A DNA stretch of 64,000 nt. Source: Proteinivorax tanatarense (GTDB lineage Bacteria > Bacillota > Proteinivoracia > Proteinivoracales > Proteinivoracaceae). The DNA is taken from the NCBI RefSeq assembly GCF_040267685.1, contig NZ_CP158367.1:1426001-1490000 (forward strand), read 5' to 3'. A model generated the notes under the pieces. It searched no databases and was not told the DNA's origin. It saw nothing but the letters and a program-made list of their open reading frames with translations. Shown here piece after piece: positions 9,259 through 18,030 of this stretch. The stretch's first letter is position 1, and each line of letters starts with the position of its first letter. The position numbers and the translations under genes were made by a program.

Positions 9259-9822
9259 ATGACAAAGAAGATTAGTTTTTTGAATTTAGGTTTAGTTTTC
9301 TTAGGTGGAATCATAGTTACCTTAGCTTGCTTATCAATGTACATATATTTTTCCTATGGTTCTGGGCTATATGTCAGAGTGGACATGGAACAATTTTTGC
9401 CACAAATTAACCAAATTGTTGTTGATGTGACAAAGGAACAGTTGCCGAATCATATAGATAAGGCAAAGGATGATATTCCAATTATTATAGATGAACATAT
9501 GAGTGGTCAAATTAGCGAAGCATTTGTGACTGTAGGTGATATAAAAGTTGACTTACCAGAGGAAATGATTGACTCTATGGAACAAAATTTTAAAGACAAT
9601 GTTGAGTACGCCATGTTGCAACTACTTTTAAATATTGACGAAGATGAGTTGGCAAAAAGCATTTCTAGTGATATAGAAGCGACCGCAGAACTAATGCTAA
9701 CCCAGCATTTTAAAGAACACAAGATTCATCTTAAACCAAATTCATTTTTTACCATTCCAGTCACTTTAATGTTTGAAGAGGATGAAGATTTGGTTCCTGC
9801 TATGAATTTAGATTTTGACTAA
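9259..9822 (+). CDS. Single-pass membrane protein, unknown function
   Basis: A 187-residue protein with an N-terminal membrane helix (about 8-32) and an acidic extracytoplasmic part that looks mostly helical. I do not recognise the family. A good RBS (GGGGGG) precedes the ATG, and a TATAAT at 9229-9234 suggests its own promoter, although the matching -35 is poor. It lies alone between the fla/che operon and rpsB. Confidence 0.6.
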   Translation: MTKKISFLNLGLVFLGGIIVTLACLSMYIYFSYGSGLYVRVDMEQFLPQINQIVVDVTKEQLPNHIDKAKDDIPIIIDEHMSGQISEAFVTVGDIKVDLPEEMIDSMEQNFKDNVEYAMLQLLLNIDEDELAKSISSDIEATAELMLTQHFKEHKIHLKPNSFFTIPVTLMFEEDEDLVPAMNLDFD

Positions 9823-9830
9823 TCTTTTTA

Positions 9831-9859
9831 TTGTATAAAAACAAATAATATGTTATACT
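9831..9859 (+). promoter_or_regulatory. Sigma-A promoter of rpsB-tsf
   Basis: TTGTAT, 17-base spacer, TATACT, located 100 bases upstream of rpsB. Transcription would begin near 9866, giving a long leader. Confidence 0.7.
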
Positions 9860-9865
9860 ACTAAT

Positions 9866-9958
9866 GTTGTAAAACGCACGCTCGTTAGTGATACTGGTGA
9901 CCTTATGGTTTATATCACTTACAGAAGAGCGGAGGCAAACCAGGAAGGAGGAATTATA
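9866..9958 (+). promoter_or_regulatory. Structured rpsB leader (possible S2 autoregulatory RNA)
   Basis: The 5' untranslated region between the promoter and rpsB can fold: GCTC (9880-9883) pairs with GAGC (9927-9930), and AGTGAT (9887-9892) pairs with ATCACT (9914-9919), enclosing a GGTGACC element. Ribosomal protein operons are often controlled by such leaders. That S2 binds it is inferred. Confidence 0.45.
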
Positions 9959-10651
9959 ATGGCAATTATTTCAATGAAACAACTTTTAGAAGCAGGTGTA
10001 CATTTCGGGCATCAAACCCGTCGTTGGAATCCAAAGATGGCTGAATATATTTTTACAGAAAGAAATGGAATCTATGTAATTGACCTGCAAAAAACAGTAA
10101 CAAAAATGGAAGCTGCCTATAATTATGTAAAAGAGGTGGCTGCAAATGGAGGTACCGTACTTTTTGTTGGTACTAAAAAGCAGGCTCAAGAGGCTGTCGA
10201 AGAACAAGCCAAAAGGGCAGGCATGTATTACGTGAGTCAAAGATGGCTAGGTGGGATGTTAACCAACTTTGACACAATCAGTAAAAGAATTGGAAGGTTA
10301 AAAGAACTTGAAAAGATGGAAGAGGATGGAACTTTTGATTTGCTTCCTAAAAAAGAAGTTATTAACCTTAAAAAAGAAAGAGACAAGCTAGAAAAAAACC
10401 TTGGTGGAATAAAGGAAATGAAAAAAGTTCCTGATGCAATTTTTGTAGTTGATCCAAGAAAAGAAAGAATAGCTATCGCTGAAGCCCGTAATCTGGATAT
10501 TCCTGTAATTTCGATTGTGGACACTAACTGTGATCCAGATGAAGTAGATTATGTGATACCAGGTAACGACGATGCTATCCGGGCAGTTACCCTTATAACA
10601 ACTAAAATTGCTGATGCAATTATAGAAGGAAGACAAGGGGAACAAGAATAA
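9959..10651 (+). CDS. rpsB: 30S ribosomal protein S2
   Basis: A 230-residue uS2, essential for 30S assembly. Typical start [31 protein letters not shown] and a C-terminal [19 protein letters not shown]. The start at 9959 is set by AAGGAGGA at 9943-9951 and by family conservation; the in-frame ATG at 9905 is inside the leader. It is followed by tsf across a terminator, the conserved rpsB-tsf pair. Confidence 0.97.
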   Translation: MAIISMKQLLEAGVHFGHQTRRWNPKMAEYIFTERNGIYVIDLQKTVTKMEAAYNYVKEVAANGGTVLFVGTKKQAQEAVEEQAKRAGMYYVSQRWLGGMLTNFDTISKRIGRLKELEKMEEDGTFDLLPKKEVINLKKERDKLEKNLGGIKEMKKVPDAIFVVDPRKERIAIAEARNLDIPVISIVDTNCDPDEVDYVIPGNDDAIRAVTLITTKIADAIIEGRQGEQE

Positions 10652-10659
10652 TAGACTTT

Positions 10660-10708
10660 GAGGTAAGGAGATGCCACGGTTAGTATTAAGTGGCCCTTAC
10701 CTTTTTTT
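10660..10708 (+). terminator. Intrinsic terminator between rpsB and tsf
   Basis: AGGTAAGG pairs with CCTTACCT, with an inner GCCAC/GTGGC stem, followed by seven T. It probably reduces tsf expression relative to rpsB, as a partial attenuator. Confidence 0.85.
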
Positions 10709-10743
10709 AAAATTTAGTAAAAAAAGGGAGGATATATTATATT

Positions 10744-11391
10744 ATGATTACTGCAAAACTTGTAAAAGAGTTAAGAGAAAAAACCGGTGCTGGGATGATG
10801 GATTGTAAAAAGGCCTTAACTAAAACTGAAGGCGATATGGATAAAGCTGTTGATTACTTAAGAGAAAAAGGGTTGTCTGCCGCTGCTAAAAAATCTGGCC
10901 GAGTTGCAGCTGAAGGAGTAGTAGAGTCATACATACATGGAGATGGAAGAATTGGAGTTTTAGTAGAAGTAAATGCAGAAACAGATTTTGTTGCCAAAAA
11001 TGAAGAGTTTAAACAATTTGTTAGTGATATTGCAATGCAAATCGCCGCTGCTAACCCAACCTATGTTACCAGAGAAGAAGTTCCCCAAGAAGAGCTTGAG
11101 CGAGAAAAAGAGGTTCTTAAAAATCAAGCTCTAAATGAAGGAAAACCAGAACATATTGTAGAAAAGATGGTTGAAGGTCGTATGGATAAATATTTTAGCG
11201 AAGTTTGTCTTTTAGAGCAAGAGTTTGTTAAAGATGGCGATAAAACTGTTCAAGAACTGTTGACAGAAAAAATTGCAAAGATCGGCGAAAATATCTCAAT
11301 CCGCCGCTTTGTTAGATACGAAGTTGGCGAAGGTCTAGAAAAGAAAGATGAAGACTTTGTAGAAGAAGTAAAAAAGGCAGCTCAGGTTTAA
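10744..11391 (+). CDS. tsf: Translation elongation factor Ts
   Basis: A 215-residue EF-Ts, the nucleotide exchange factor for EF-Tu. The N-terminal UBA-like part has the signature [19 protein letters not shown], followed by the core motif [15 protein letters not shown]. The length fits the short form found in Firmicutes. An AGGGAGG site lies upstream of the ATG. Confidence 0.97.
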   Translation: MITAKLVKELREKTGAGMMDCKKALTKTEGDMDKAVDYLREKGLSAAAKKSGRVAAEGVVESYIHGDGRIGVLVEVNAETDFVAKNEEFKQFVSDIAMQIAAANPTYVTREEVPQEELEREKEVLKNQALNEGKPEHIVEKMVEGRMDKYFSEVCLLEQEFVKDGDKTVQELLTEKIAKIGENISIRRFVRYEVGEGLEKKDEDFVEEVKKAAQV

Positions 11392-11410
11392 TAAAATATC
11401 ACATCATTAA

Positions 11411-11437
11411 AAAGAGCACCTTTTAGTGCTCTTTTTT
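11411..11437 (+). terminator. Terminator after tsf
   Basis: AAAGAGCAC, short loop, GTGCTCTTTT followed by T residues. Confidence 0.85.
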
Positions 11438-11497
11438 AAAAAATTAAAGGATTTTATCTGCAATATATAGAAACAAAAAGGGGGATATTTTTTAAAA

Positions 11498-12223
11498 ATG
11501 CCTAAGTATAACCGTATAATTTTAAAGCTAAGTGGAGAAGCCCTTGCTTGTCAAGAGGGGTCAAGTATTGATAGTACAGTTTTAAAGTCAATTGCAAAGC
11601 AAATAAAGGAAGTCAAAGATATCGGTACAGAAGTAGCTATAGTAGTAGGCGGAGGCAATATTTGGCGAGGTGCTACTGCCAGCCATAAGGGCATGGAAAG
11701 GGCTACTGCTGACTATATGGGTATGCTAGCGACTACTATAAATAGCTTAGCTCTGCAAGATGCATTAGAATCGATAGGAGTTGTAACCCGTGTACAGACT
11801 GCAATTGAAATGAGGCAGATAGCAGAGCCATATATAAGGCGAAGAGCTATAAACCACTTAGCAAAAGGTAGAGTAGTGATTTTTGCTGCCGGCACTGGAA
11901 ATCCATATTTTTCTACAGACACTACTGCAGCCCTAAGAGCTGCAGAAATTGGTGCAGAGACAATTCTTTTAGCTAAAGGGAAGGTAGATGGAGTTTACGA
12001 TAGCGATCCCCTTACAAACCCTGATGCAAAGAAATTTAAAGAATTGACTTATATTGATGTATTAAATAAAAACTTAGGAGTGATGGACTCTACTGCTTCA
12101 TCGCTGTGTATGGATAATAATATTCCCCTTATTGTCTTTGCTTTAAATCAAGAAGGCAATATTAAAAAGGCAGTGATGGGAGAAAAAATAGGAACAATAG
12201 TAAAGGGGGAGAATAATGATTAA
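11498..12223 (+). CDS. pyrH: UMP kinase PyrH
   Basis: A 241-residue amino-acid-kinase fold UMP kinase (UMP + ATP to UDP + ADP). N-terminal [12 protein letters not shown], the nucleotide-binding VGGGNIWRG and the UMP-contacting [19 protein letters not shown] are present. The gene overlaps frr by eight bases, the usual pyrH-frr pair. Confidence 0.97.
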   Translation: MPKYNRIILKLSGEALACQEGSSIDSTVLKSIAKQIKEVKDIGTEVAIVVGGGNIWRGATASHKGMERATADYMGMLATTINSLALQDALESIGVVTRVQTAIEMRQIAEPYIRRRAINHLAKGRVVIFAAGTGNPYFSTDTTAALRAAEIGAETILLAKGKVDGVYDSDPLTNPDAKKFKELTYIDVLNKNLGVMDSTASSLCMDNNIPLIVFALNQEGNIKKAVMGEKIGTIVKGENND

Positions 12224-12773
12224 CGATGTTTATTCAGATGTTAAAACAAGAATGAAGAAGGCTATTGAATCATTGCAAACAGACATGAACTCTGTAAGAG
12301 CAGGTAGAGCGACACCTAGTTTGTTAGACAGAATAATGGTGGAATATTATGGGGCTCAAACACCGCTAAACCAATTAGCAAACATATCTGCTCCTGAACC
12401 ACGCTTGTTAGTTGTTCAGCCGTGGGACAAGTCAGTGATACCAGAAGTTGAAAAAGCAATTTTAAAATCTGACCTAGGTTTAACTCCTAATAATGATGGT
12501 ACAGTTATTCGCTTGGCAATACCGGCGCTTACCCAAGAAAGAAGAAATGAGTTGGTTAGATATGTTAAGCAAAAAGGTGAAGAAGGAAAGGTTGCTATAC
12601 GAAATATACGAAGAGACGGCAATGACACTGTAAAATCACTGGAAAAAAATAACGAAATTTCTGAAGATGAAAGTCGAAAGGCACAAGAGGAAATTCAAAA
12701 AATAACTGATGAATTTATTAAAGAGGCTGATATTGTTATTGAAAATAAGGAACAAGAAATTTTAGAGGTGTAA
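12216..12773 (+). CDS. frr: Ribosome recycling factor
   Basis: A 185-residue RRF, which with EF-G splits post-termination ribosomes. The sequence matches the family across its length, including [17 protein letters not shown] and [12 protein letters not shown]. The ATG lies inside the 3' end of pyrH. Confidence 0.97.
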   Translation: MINDVYSDVKTRMKKAIESLQTDMNSVRAGRATPSLLDRIMVEYYGAQTPLNQLANISAPEPRLLVVQPWDKSVIPEVEKAILKSDLGLTPNNDGTVIRLAIPALTQERRNELVRYVKQKGEEGKVAIRNIRRDGNDTVKSLEKNNEISEDESRKAQEEIQKITDEFIKEADIVIENKEQEILEV

Positions 12774-12777
12774 TATA

Positions 12778-12954
12778 TTGAACTTACTTGCTTTGAACCT
12801 AGAAGAAGCAAAACGTATGTTAGTACATAAAGAAAAAGAATATGAACTAATAAGCTTAGAAGAAGAACAAGTGGTTGATCCTTTTAAGTGGCGGGTTATA
12901 AAGCAAAAAGAAGGACACAATAAACTATTGCTTTATATAGTTAAGCAAAGATAA
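12778..12954 (+). CDS. Small protein between frr and uppS, unknown function
   Basis: A 58-codon ORF starting TTG at 12778 with AGAGGTG 8 bases upstream, overlapping the end of frr. The product (NLLALNLEEAKRMLVHKEKE ... VDPFKWRVIKQKEGHNKLLL) looks like a compact charged alpha/beta protein without membrane segments. Codon use resembles neighbouring genes and the ORF ends just before a strong stem-loop, so it is probably translated. I cannot assign a family. Confidence 0.6.
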   Translation: MNLLALNLEEAKRMLVHKEKEYELISLEEEQVVDPFKWRVIKQKEGHNKLLLYIVKQR

Positions 12955-12987
12955 GATTAGCCCTCCTTTTCTTAGGGAGGGCTAATC
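12955..12987 (+). other. Strong stem-loop between frr region and uppS
   Basis: GATTAGCCCTCC pairs with GGAGGGCTAATC around a short loop. It lacks a clean T-run after the stem, so it may be a weak terminator, a processing site or a 3'-end stabiliser. Confidence 0.6.
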
Positions 12988-13019
12988 TATATTACTCTTT
13001 GCGTTGAGGAGGTTTAAAA

Positions 13020-13763
13020 TTGTCATTTTTTAGCAAAGAATATAATAAAGAAAACGTGCCAGAAACTGTAGCGATCATTATGGATGGTAATGGCAGATGG
13101 GCTAAAAAAAGAGGTTTGCCAAGAAGTATGGGGCATAAAAAAGGTGTAGAAGCGTTGAAAAGAATAATTGAAGTTAGCGCTAAAATTGGTATTGGAAATT
13201 TAATTTTATATGCATTTTCTACAGAAAACTGGAAAAGGCCAGAAAAAGAAGTCAACTATCTTATGAAACTACCCGTTGAATTTTTAGGTAAAGAGTTAGA
13301 AAATATACATAAAAATAACGTTAAAATATCCACTATTGGAGAAATAGACAAGTTGCCTAACAAAACCCAGGAGGCTATAATAAAAGGTAAAAACCAGACA
13401 TCTCAAAATACAGGACTTAATTTAGTTTTTGCTATAAACTATGGAGCAAGAAGTGAAATTGTTAATGCCGCTAAGGAAATTGCTAGAAAAGTTGATAAGG
13501 GTGATATTGAAATAGAAAACATCAATGAAAAGTTATTGGCTTCACATCTAGAAACAAAGGATATTAAAGATCCTGATTTATTAATAAGGCCTGGAGGAGA
13601 AGCGAGAGTAAGTAACTACCTACTATGGCAAATTGCGTACAGCGAGCTATACTTTTGCGAAACACTTTGGCCTGAGTTTGGTGAAGATGAATATTTAAAG
13701 GCCATTAAAAGCTATCAAAATAGAAATAGGAGATTTGGTGGTATTTTAGGGAGGAAAAAGTAA
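13020..13763 (+). CDS. uppS: Undecaprenyl diphosphate synthase UppS
   Basis: A 247-residue cis-prenyltransferase that makes the C55 lipid carrier for cell wall synthesis. The catalytic Asp22 lies in IIMDGNGRWAKKRG, and the C-terminal RPGGEARVSNYLLWQ box is the family's IPP-binding region. The start is TTG with GAGGAGGT upstream. It is the first gene of a uppS-cdsA-dxr-rseP-ispG run. Confidence 0.95.
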   Translation: MSFFSKEYNKENVPETVAIIMDGNGRWAKKRGLPRSMGHKKGVEALKRIIEVSAKIGIGNLILYAFSTENWKRPEKEVNYLMKLPVEFLGKELENIHKNNVKISTIGEIDKLPNKTQEAIIKGKNQTSQNTGLNLVFAINYGARSEIVNAAKEIARKVDKGDIEIENINEKLLASHLETKDIKDPDLLIRPGGEARVSNYLLWQIAYSELYFCETLWPEFGEDEYLKAIKSYQNRNRRFGGILGRKK

Positions 13764-14531
13764 ATGTTTAAAAGGATTGGCACGGCAATACTAGGTATAC
13801 CCCTAATATTAATTATTATATGGTTAGGAGGGCTACCGTTAAGTGCTTCACTTCTATTATTAGGGATGATTGCAACATCAGAATATACTAAAATGTTGAA
13901 TCTACCTAAATTTAAAGTGGGAATTCCAATAGCATTTTTTGGGTTTTGTTTATTTTTTTCTTCAATACCTTTTCATATAATATTTTTTGTTTACTTTTTT
14001 ATTATTGCTGTTTATTTATTAATAGTTAATTTTCACAGTGAAGAGATTAATACATTGGCTTACTCGTTAATCCCAATTCCTTACATATTTTTACCGTTTT
14101 GGTTATTGGGGGCTATTAGACAGCAGGAAAATGGATTTATTTTTTTATTGATAATTCTTGTCATACCGTGGATTACCGATACTGGTGCATATTTTGTAGG
14201 TTTATCAGTAGGAAAAAACAAACTGTTACCTTCTGTTTCTCCTAAGAAAACTATTGAAGGTGCTTTAGGGGGCTTATTCCTCTGCATTTTATTTTTGGTA
14301 TCGGCAAACTATTATCTAGATATATTAGCTTTTCATGAAGCCTTTCTTTTTGCCTTTGTTGGAAGTATATTAGCACAAATAGGGGACCTTTTTGAGTCAG
14401 CTTTAAAGAGAAAGTGTAATATAAAGGATTCTGGAGATATTCTTCCAGGTCATGGTGGGATTTTAGATAGATTTGATAGTCTATTGTTTATAGCTCCATT
14501 TGGATATATATTTTTTAAGTATTTTATATAA
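13764..14531 (+). CDS. cdsA: Phosphatidate cytidylyltransferase CdsA
   Basis: A 255-residue polytopic membrane enzyme making CDP-diacylglycerol from phosphatidate and CTP. About seven hydrophobic segments are visible. The C-terminal CDS signature (SALKRKCNIKDSG followed by LPGHGGILDRFDS) is intact. The ATG follows the uppS stop immediately. Confidence 0.95.
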   Translation: MFKRIGTAILGIPLILIIIWLGGLPLSASLLLLGMIATSEYTKMLNLPKFKVGIPIAFFGFCLFFSSIPFHIIFFVYFFIIAVYLLIVNFHSEEINTLAYSLIPIPYIFLPFWLLGAIRQQENGFIFLLIILVIPWITDTGAYFVGLSVGKNKLLPSVSPKKTIEGALGGLFLCILFLVSANYYLDILAFHEAFLFAFVGSILAQIGDLFESALKRKCNIKDSGDILPGHGGILDRFDSLLFIAPFGYIFFKYFI

Positions 14532-14552
14532 TGAATTAAGGGGGAAGCTTAT

Positions 14553-15695
14553 ATGAATATAGCAATACTAGGGTCTACCGGCTCTGTTGGTAAACAGGCC
14601 CTAGAAGTAATAGAGCAGGCTCCTAACTTGTCTGTATATAGTTTAGTTGCCAACAGAAGCATAGATTTAGTAGAAATTCAGGCTAGAAAATTTAAGCCGG
14701 AGGTAGTGGCTGTATATAATGAAAAAAAGGCGATGGAGCTTAAAGGTAGATTGGCAGACACTAGGATAAAGGTGCTTGGTGGAGAATCAGGTGTTATTGA
14801 GGCAGCATCCTGTGAAGAAGTTGATACTGTTTTGTCGGCAATTGTGGGAACGGCTGGTTTATTACCAACCTATAATGCTGTAAAAAACAATAAAAAAGTA
14901 GCTTTAGCTAATAAGGAAACACTAGTAACTGCTGGTCATATTATAATGGAGTTAGTTAAAAACAACAATAATCCTTTATTACCGGTAGATAGTGAACACT
15001 CTGCCATATTCCAAGCAATACAAGGTAACTCTTCTAAATTTATTGAAAATATCTATTTAACAGCATCAGGTGGACCGTTTCGCGGTAAAAAATCTGCTGA
15101 ACTTGAAAAAATAACTCCTCAAGATGCGTTGAAACATCCTAACTGGGATATGGGTAGTAAAATTTCTATAGATTCAGCAACTATGATAAATAAAGGTCTG
15201 GAAATAATTGAAGCTAAATGGCTCTTTGATCTGAGTTTAGATCAAATTGAAGTTGTAATTCATCCTCAAAGTATAATACACTCTGCAGTCTGTTTTAGCG
15301 ACGGAAACATTATTGCTCAGATGGGGCCATCGGATATGAGAATGGCAATAAGTTATGCCTTTTCTTATCCCGAAAGATTCATGAATAATTTCAAAAGGCT
15401 TGATATTTTTGATCAAAACTTGACGTTTGAGCGGCCGGACTATGAAACATTTAATGGTTTGTCTTTATGTATTGAAGCAATAAAGACAGGTGGTAGTAAT
15501 CCAGCTGTGCTAAATGCGGTAAATGAAGTATGTGTGGAATCGTTTTTATGTGGTAGAATAAACTTTAATGACATATCTAAAATCATTGAAAAAGTTCTTT
15601 CTATGCATAGGAATATTCAGCATCCTACTTTAAGTGAGGTATTAGACATAGACAATTGGGCAAGAGAAAGTACATTGGGATTGATTAAGGGGTGA
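14553..15695 (+). CDS. dxr: 1-deoxy-D-xylulose 5-phosphate reductoisomerase
   Basis: A 380-residue DXR, which converts DXP to MEP in the non-mevalonate isoprenoid pathway. NADPH site GSTGSVGKQALEVI at the N-terminus; catalytic segments ANKETLV and PVDSEHSAIFQ; TASGGPFRG. With ispG and uppS nearby it links isoprenoid supply to wall lipid carrier synthesis. Confidence 0.96.
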   Translation: MNIAILGSTGSVGKQALEVIEQAPNLSVYSLVANRSIDLVEIQARKFKPEVVAVYNEKKAMELKGRLADTRIKVLGGESGVIEAASCEEVDTVLSAIVGTAGLLPTYNAVKNNKKVALANKETLVTAGHIIMELVKNNNNPLLPVDSEHSAIFQAIQGNSSKFIENIYLTASGGPFRGKKSAELEKITPQDALKHPNWDMGSKISIDSATMINKGLEIIEAKWLFDLSLDQIEVVIHPQSIIHSAVCFSDGNIIAQMGPSDMRMAISYAFSYPERFMNNFKRLDIFDQNLTFERPDYETFNGLSLCIEAIKTGGSNPAVLNAVNEVCVESFLCGRINFNDISKIIEKVLSMHRNIQHPTLSEVLDIDNWARESTLGLIKG

Positions 15696-15699
15696 TTAG

Positions 15700-16716
15700 A
15701 TGTCAATTATTGTAGCTGTTATTGTTTTAGGTGTACTAATAACAGTACATGAGCTTGGACATTTTTTAGTGGCAAAAGCTGTTGGAATGCATGTTAAAGA
15801 TTTTGCTATCGGTTTTGGTCCTGCAATAGCAAAATTTCAAAAAGCTGAGACATTATACGCCATAAGATTATTTCCCCTAGGTGGCTATGTAAGAGTACTT
15901 GGGGAAGATGAGGATGAGCGTTCAAAAGAAGGTAGCATGCAATCTAAGACTGTTGGCGAAAGATTTTTATTTGTTTTAGCTGGTCCACTTATGAACTTTC
16001 TGCTGGCTATTTTACTTTTTATGTTAGTAGCTTTTGCATTTGGATTAGCTACTAATGCTGGTGAAATAGGAAGAGTTGTTAAAGGGGATGTAGCTGACCA
16101 AGCAGGTTTAGAATCTGGTGATGTAATAATAAGCATTGACCAACAAGAGGTAAACTCATGGGAAGACATTGTAGAAGAAATTAGTGCTGCTCCGGAGCAA
16201 AGCTTAAATATTGAAATTATGCGAAATGATAAGATTCAAAATGTTACGGTAGTTCCACAGTATGATGAAACAGGACAGCGGGGAGTAATCGGAATAATGC
16301 CACCATTAGAAAGATTGGGGCTTGTTGACTCAATTAAATATGGATTATCACAAACTGCAGTAGTTGGCAGAATGATTTTTCACGGTTTAAGGGATTTATT
16401 CTTTGGTGATGAAGGATCTATTGATGATTTAGCTGGACCTGTAGGTATAGTATCATTAGTAGGAGAAACTGTGAGGTTTGGTTTAGCAAACGTGATATTA
16501 TTTGCTGCAGCTTTAAGTGTAAACTTGGGTGTTTTGAATTTACTACCTATTCCAGCTTTAGATGGCAGTAGACTAGTATTTCTTATTATTGAGGGAGTTA
16601 GAGGTAAACCAATTGATCCGGAAAAAGAAGGTTTTGTTCACATTATCGGTGTCCTATTTCTTTTACTGCTATTTGTTATAGTTATGTATAACGATATTAT
16701 GAGGATACTATCTTGA
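15700..16716 (+). CDS. rseP: Site-2 membrane metalloprotease RseP/RasP
   Basis: A 338-residue intramembrane zinc protease. HELGH with its zinc ligands is in the first membrane helix (near residue 18), one PDZ domain spans about 115-200, and the C-terminal LLPIPALDGSR supplies the conserved Asp. Homologues cleave anti-sigma factors and remnant signal peptides. Only one PDZ is present, as in the Gram-positive RasP. Confidence 0.94.
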   Translation: MSIIVAVIVLGVLITVHELGHFLVAKAVGMHVKDFAIGFGPAIAKFQKAETLYAIRLFPLGGYVRVLGEDEDERSKEGSMQSKTVGERFLFVLAGPLMNFLLAILLFMLVAFAFGLATNAGEIGRVVKGDVADQAGLESGDVIISIDQQEVNSWEDIVEEISAAPEQSLNIEIMRNDKIQNVTVVPQYDETGQRGVIGIMPPLERLGLVDSIKYGLSQTAVVGRMIFHGLRDLFFGDEGSIDDLAGPVGIVSLVGETVRFGLANVILFAAALSVNLGVLNLLPIPALDGSRLVFLIIEGVRGKPIDPEKEGFVHIIGVLFLLLLFVIVMYNDIMRILS

Positions 16717-16724
16717 GGTGAAAT

Positions 16725-17792
16725 ATGATTAAACGAAAAGAAAAAAAAGTAATACAAGTAGGAAAGTTAAAAATAGGGGGGGATAACCCCATAGTAATTC
16801 AATCAATGACCAACACAAAAACTTGTGATATTGAAAGTACTGTTAATCAAATTAAGCAACTTACTGAAGTTGGTTGTCAAGTGGTGAGATTGGCTATACC
16901 GGACTTAAAAAGTGCAATGGCTATTGCAGATATTAAAAAGCATGTTGAAATTCCTTTGGTTGCAGATATCCATTTTGATTATAAACTAGCTTTGGCAGCT
17001 ATTGAAAATGGAATAGACAAAGTTCGTATAAACCCAGGTAATATAGGGAGAAGGGACAGTGTTGTAAGGGTTATTGAAAAAGCTAAAAAAAATTCAGTTC
17101 CTATACGAATCGGGGTCAACAGCGGCTCTTTGTCTAAAGACTTAGTAGATAGAAAAGATATTAGTACTTCCGAAAAAATGGTGATTGCTGCTCAAAGAGA
17201 AGTGGAGGTTTTGGAAAGCTTAGACTTTATAGATATTTGCATTTCTTTAAAATCATCAGACGTAATTACTACTATAGAAGCATATACAAAATTATCACAG
17301 AAGTTACCATACCCGTTACACTTAGGTGTTACAGAAGCTGGTTTGTATAAATCAGGTACAGTTAAATCTGCCATTGGGATAGGCACTCTATTATATAATG
17401 GTATAGGGGATACCATTAGAGTATCTTTAACGGGAGATCCAGTTCAGGAAGTAGAGGTTGCCTATGAAATTATTCATAGTTTAAATTTATCTACATCCAA
17501 AACAAAAACTGAAGTTATTTCTTGTCCTACATGTGGTCGTTGTGATGTAGATATAGAAAATCTATCTAAAAAAGTTATGGAAAAGCTCAAACACAATAAA
17601 AACAACATAAAAGTTGCTGTTATGGGTTGTGTTGTTAACGGCCCTGGCGAAGCTAAAGAAGCTGACTTAGGCATAGCAGGAGGAAAGGAAAAGGGAATAA
17701 TATTTTCTAAAGGTAAAGTTATAAAAACAGTACCTAATGCGGCATTACTTGATGAGCTTTGTGTGGAAATTGACAAATTGGAAAATAAATGA
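16725..17792 (+). CDS. ispG: HMBPP synthase IspG (GcpE)
   Basis: A 355-residue [4Fe-4S] enzyme for the penultimate MEP pathway step. TIM-barrel start (VIQSMTNTKTCD) and cluster ligands in CPTCGRC and MGCVVNGPGEAKEADLG are visible. Its last codons overlap the proS promoter. Confidence 0.96.
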   Translation: MIKRKEKKVIQVGKLKIGGDNPIVIQSMTNTKTCDIESTVNQIKQLTEVGCQVVRLAIPDLKSAMAIADIKKHVEIPLVADIHFDYKLALAAIENGIDKVRINPGNIGRRDSVVRVIEKAKKNSVPIRIGVNSGSLSKDLVDRKDISTSEKMVIAAQREVEVLESLDFIDICISLKSSDVITTIEAYTKLSQKLPYPLHLGVTEAGLYKSGTVKSAIGIGTLLYNGIGDTIRVSLTGDPVQEVEVAYEIIHSLNLSTSKTKTEVISCPTCGRCDVDIENLSKKVMEKLKHNKNNIKVAVMGCVVNGPGEAKEADLGIAGGKEKGIIFSKGKVIKTVPNAALLDELCVEIDKLENK

Positions 17793-17798
17793 TATAAT
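17770..17798 (+). promoter_or_regulatory. Consensus sigma-A promoter for proS
   Basis: TTGACA, exactly 17 bases, TATAAT: a perfect match to the vegetative consensus, embedded in the last codons of ispG. Confidence 0.85.
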
Positions 17799-17805
17799 AT
17801 TTCCA

Positions 17806-18010
17806 AATATTTAGGTGACGAAATTAGAAAATAGTAAATAGTCTATGCAGTACAGGGAATGGAGATTGATTGAGAACTTCATCTGCTAATCTATTGAACC
17901 AAATTCTAAAGTCCATGGTGGTGCTTTATAGCCGTAAAAGAGGATACATATTCGTATCAATTTTGGGTGGTACCGCGGATCTCCGTCCCTAGCTTAGGGA
18001 GGAGATTTTT
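17806..18010 (+). promoter_or_regulatory. T-box leader controlling proS
   Basis: The T-box core GGGTGGTACCGCGG lies at 17965-17978. It is followed by a terminator (ATCTCC ... CCCTAGCTTAGGG ... GGAGAT then T-run, 17979-18010) that can be replaced by the antiterminator. Upstream lies a long stem I region. A CCA triplet at 17899-17901 is a possible proline specifier; this is unproven. Uncharged tRNA-Pro is expected to permit proS transcription. Confidence 0.9.
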
Positions 18011-18030
18011 ATTATTTAGGAGGTAGTTAT

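Noticed and set aside
9905-9958. Longer N-terminus for S2
   Set aside because: It lies in the structured leader and is not like any S2 N-terminus; the strong RBS sets 9959.
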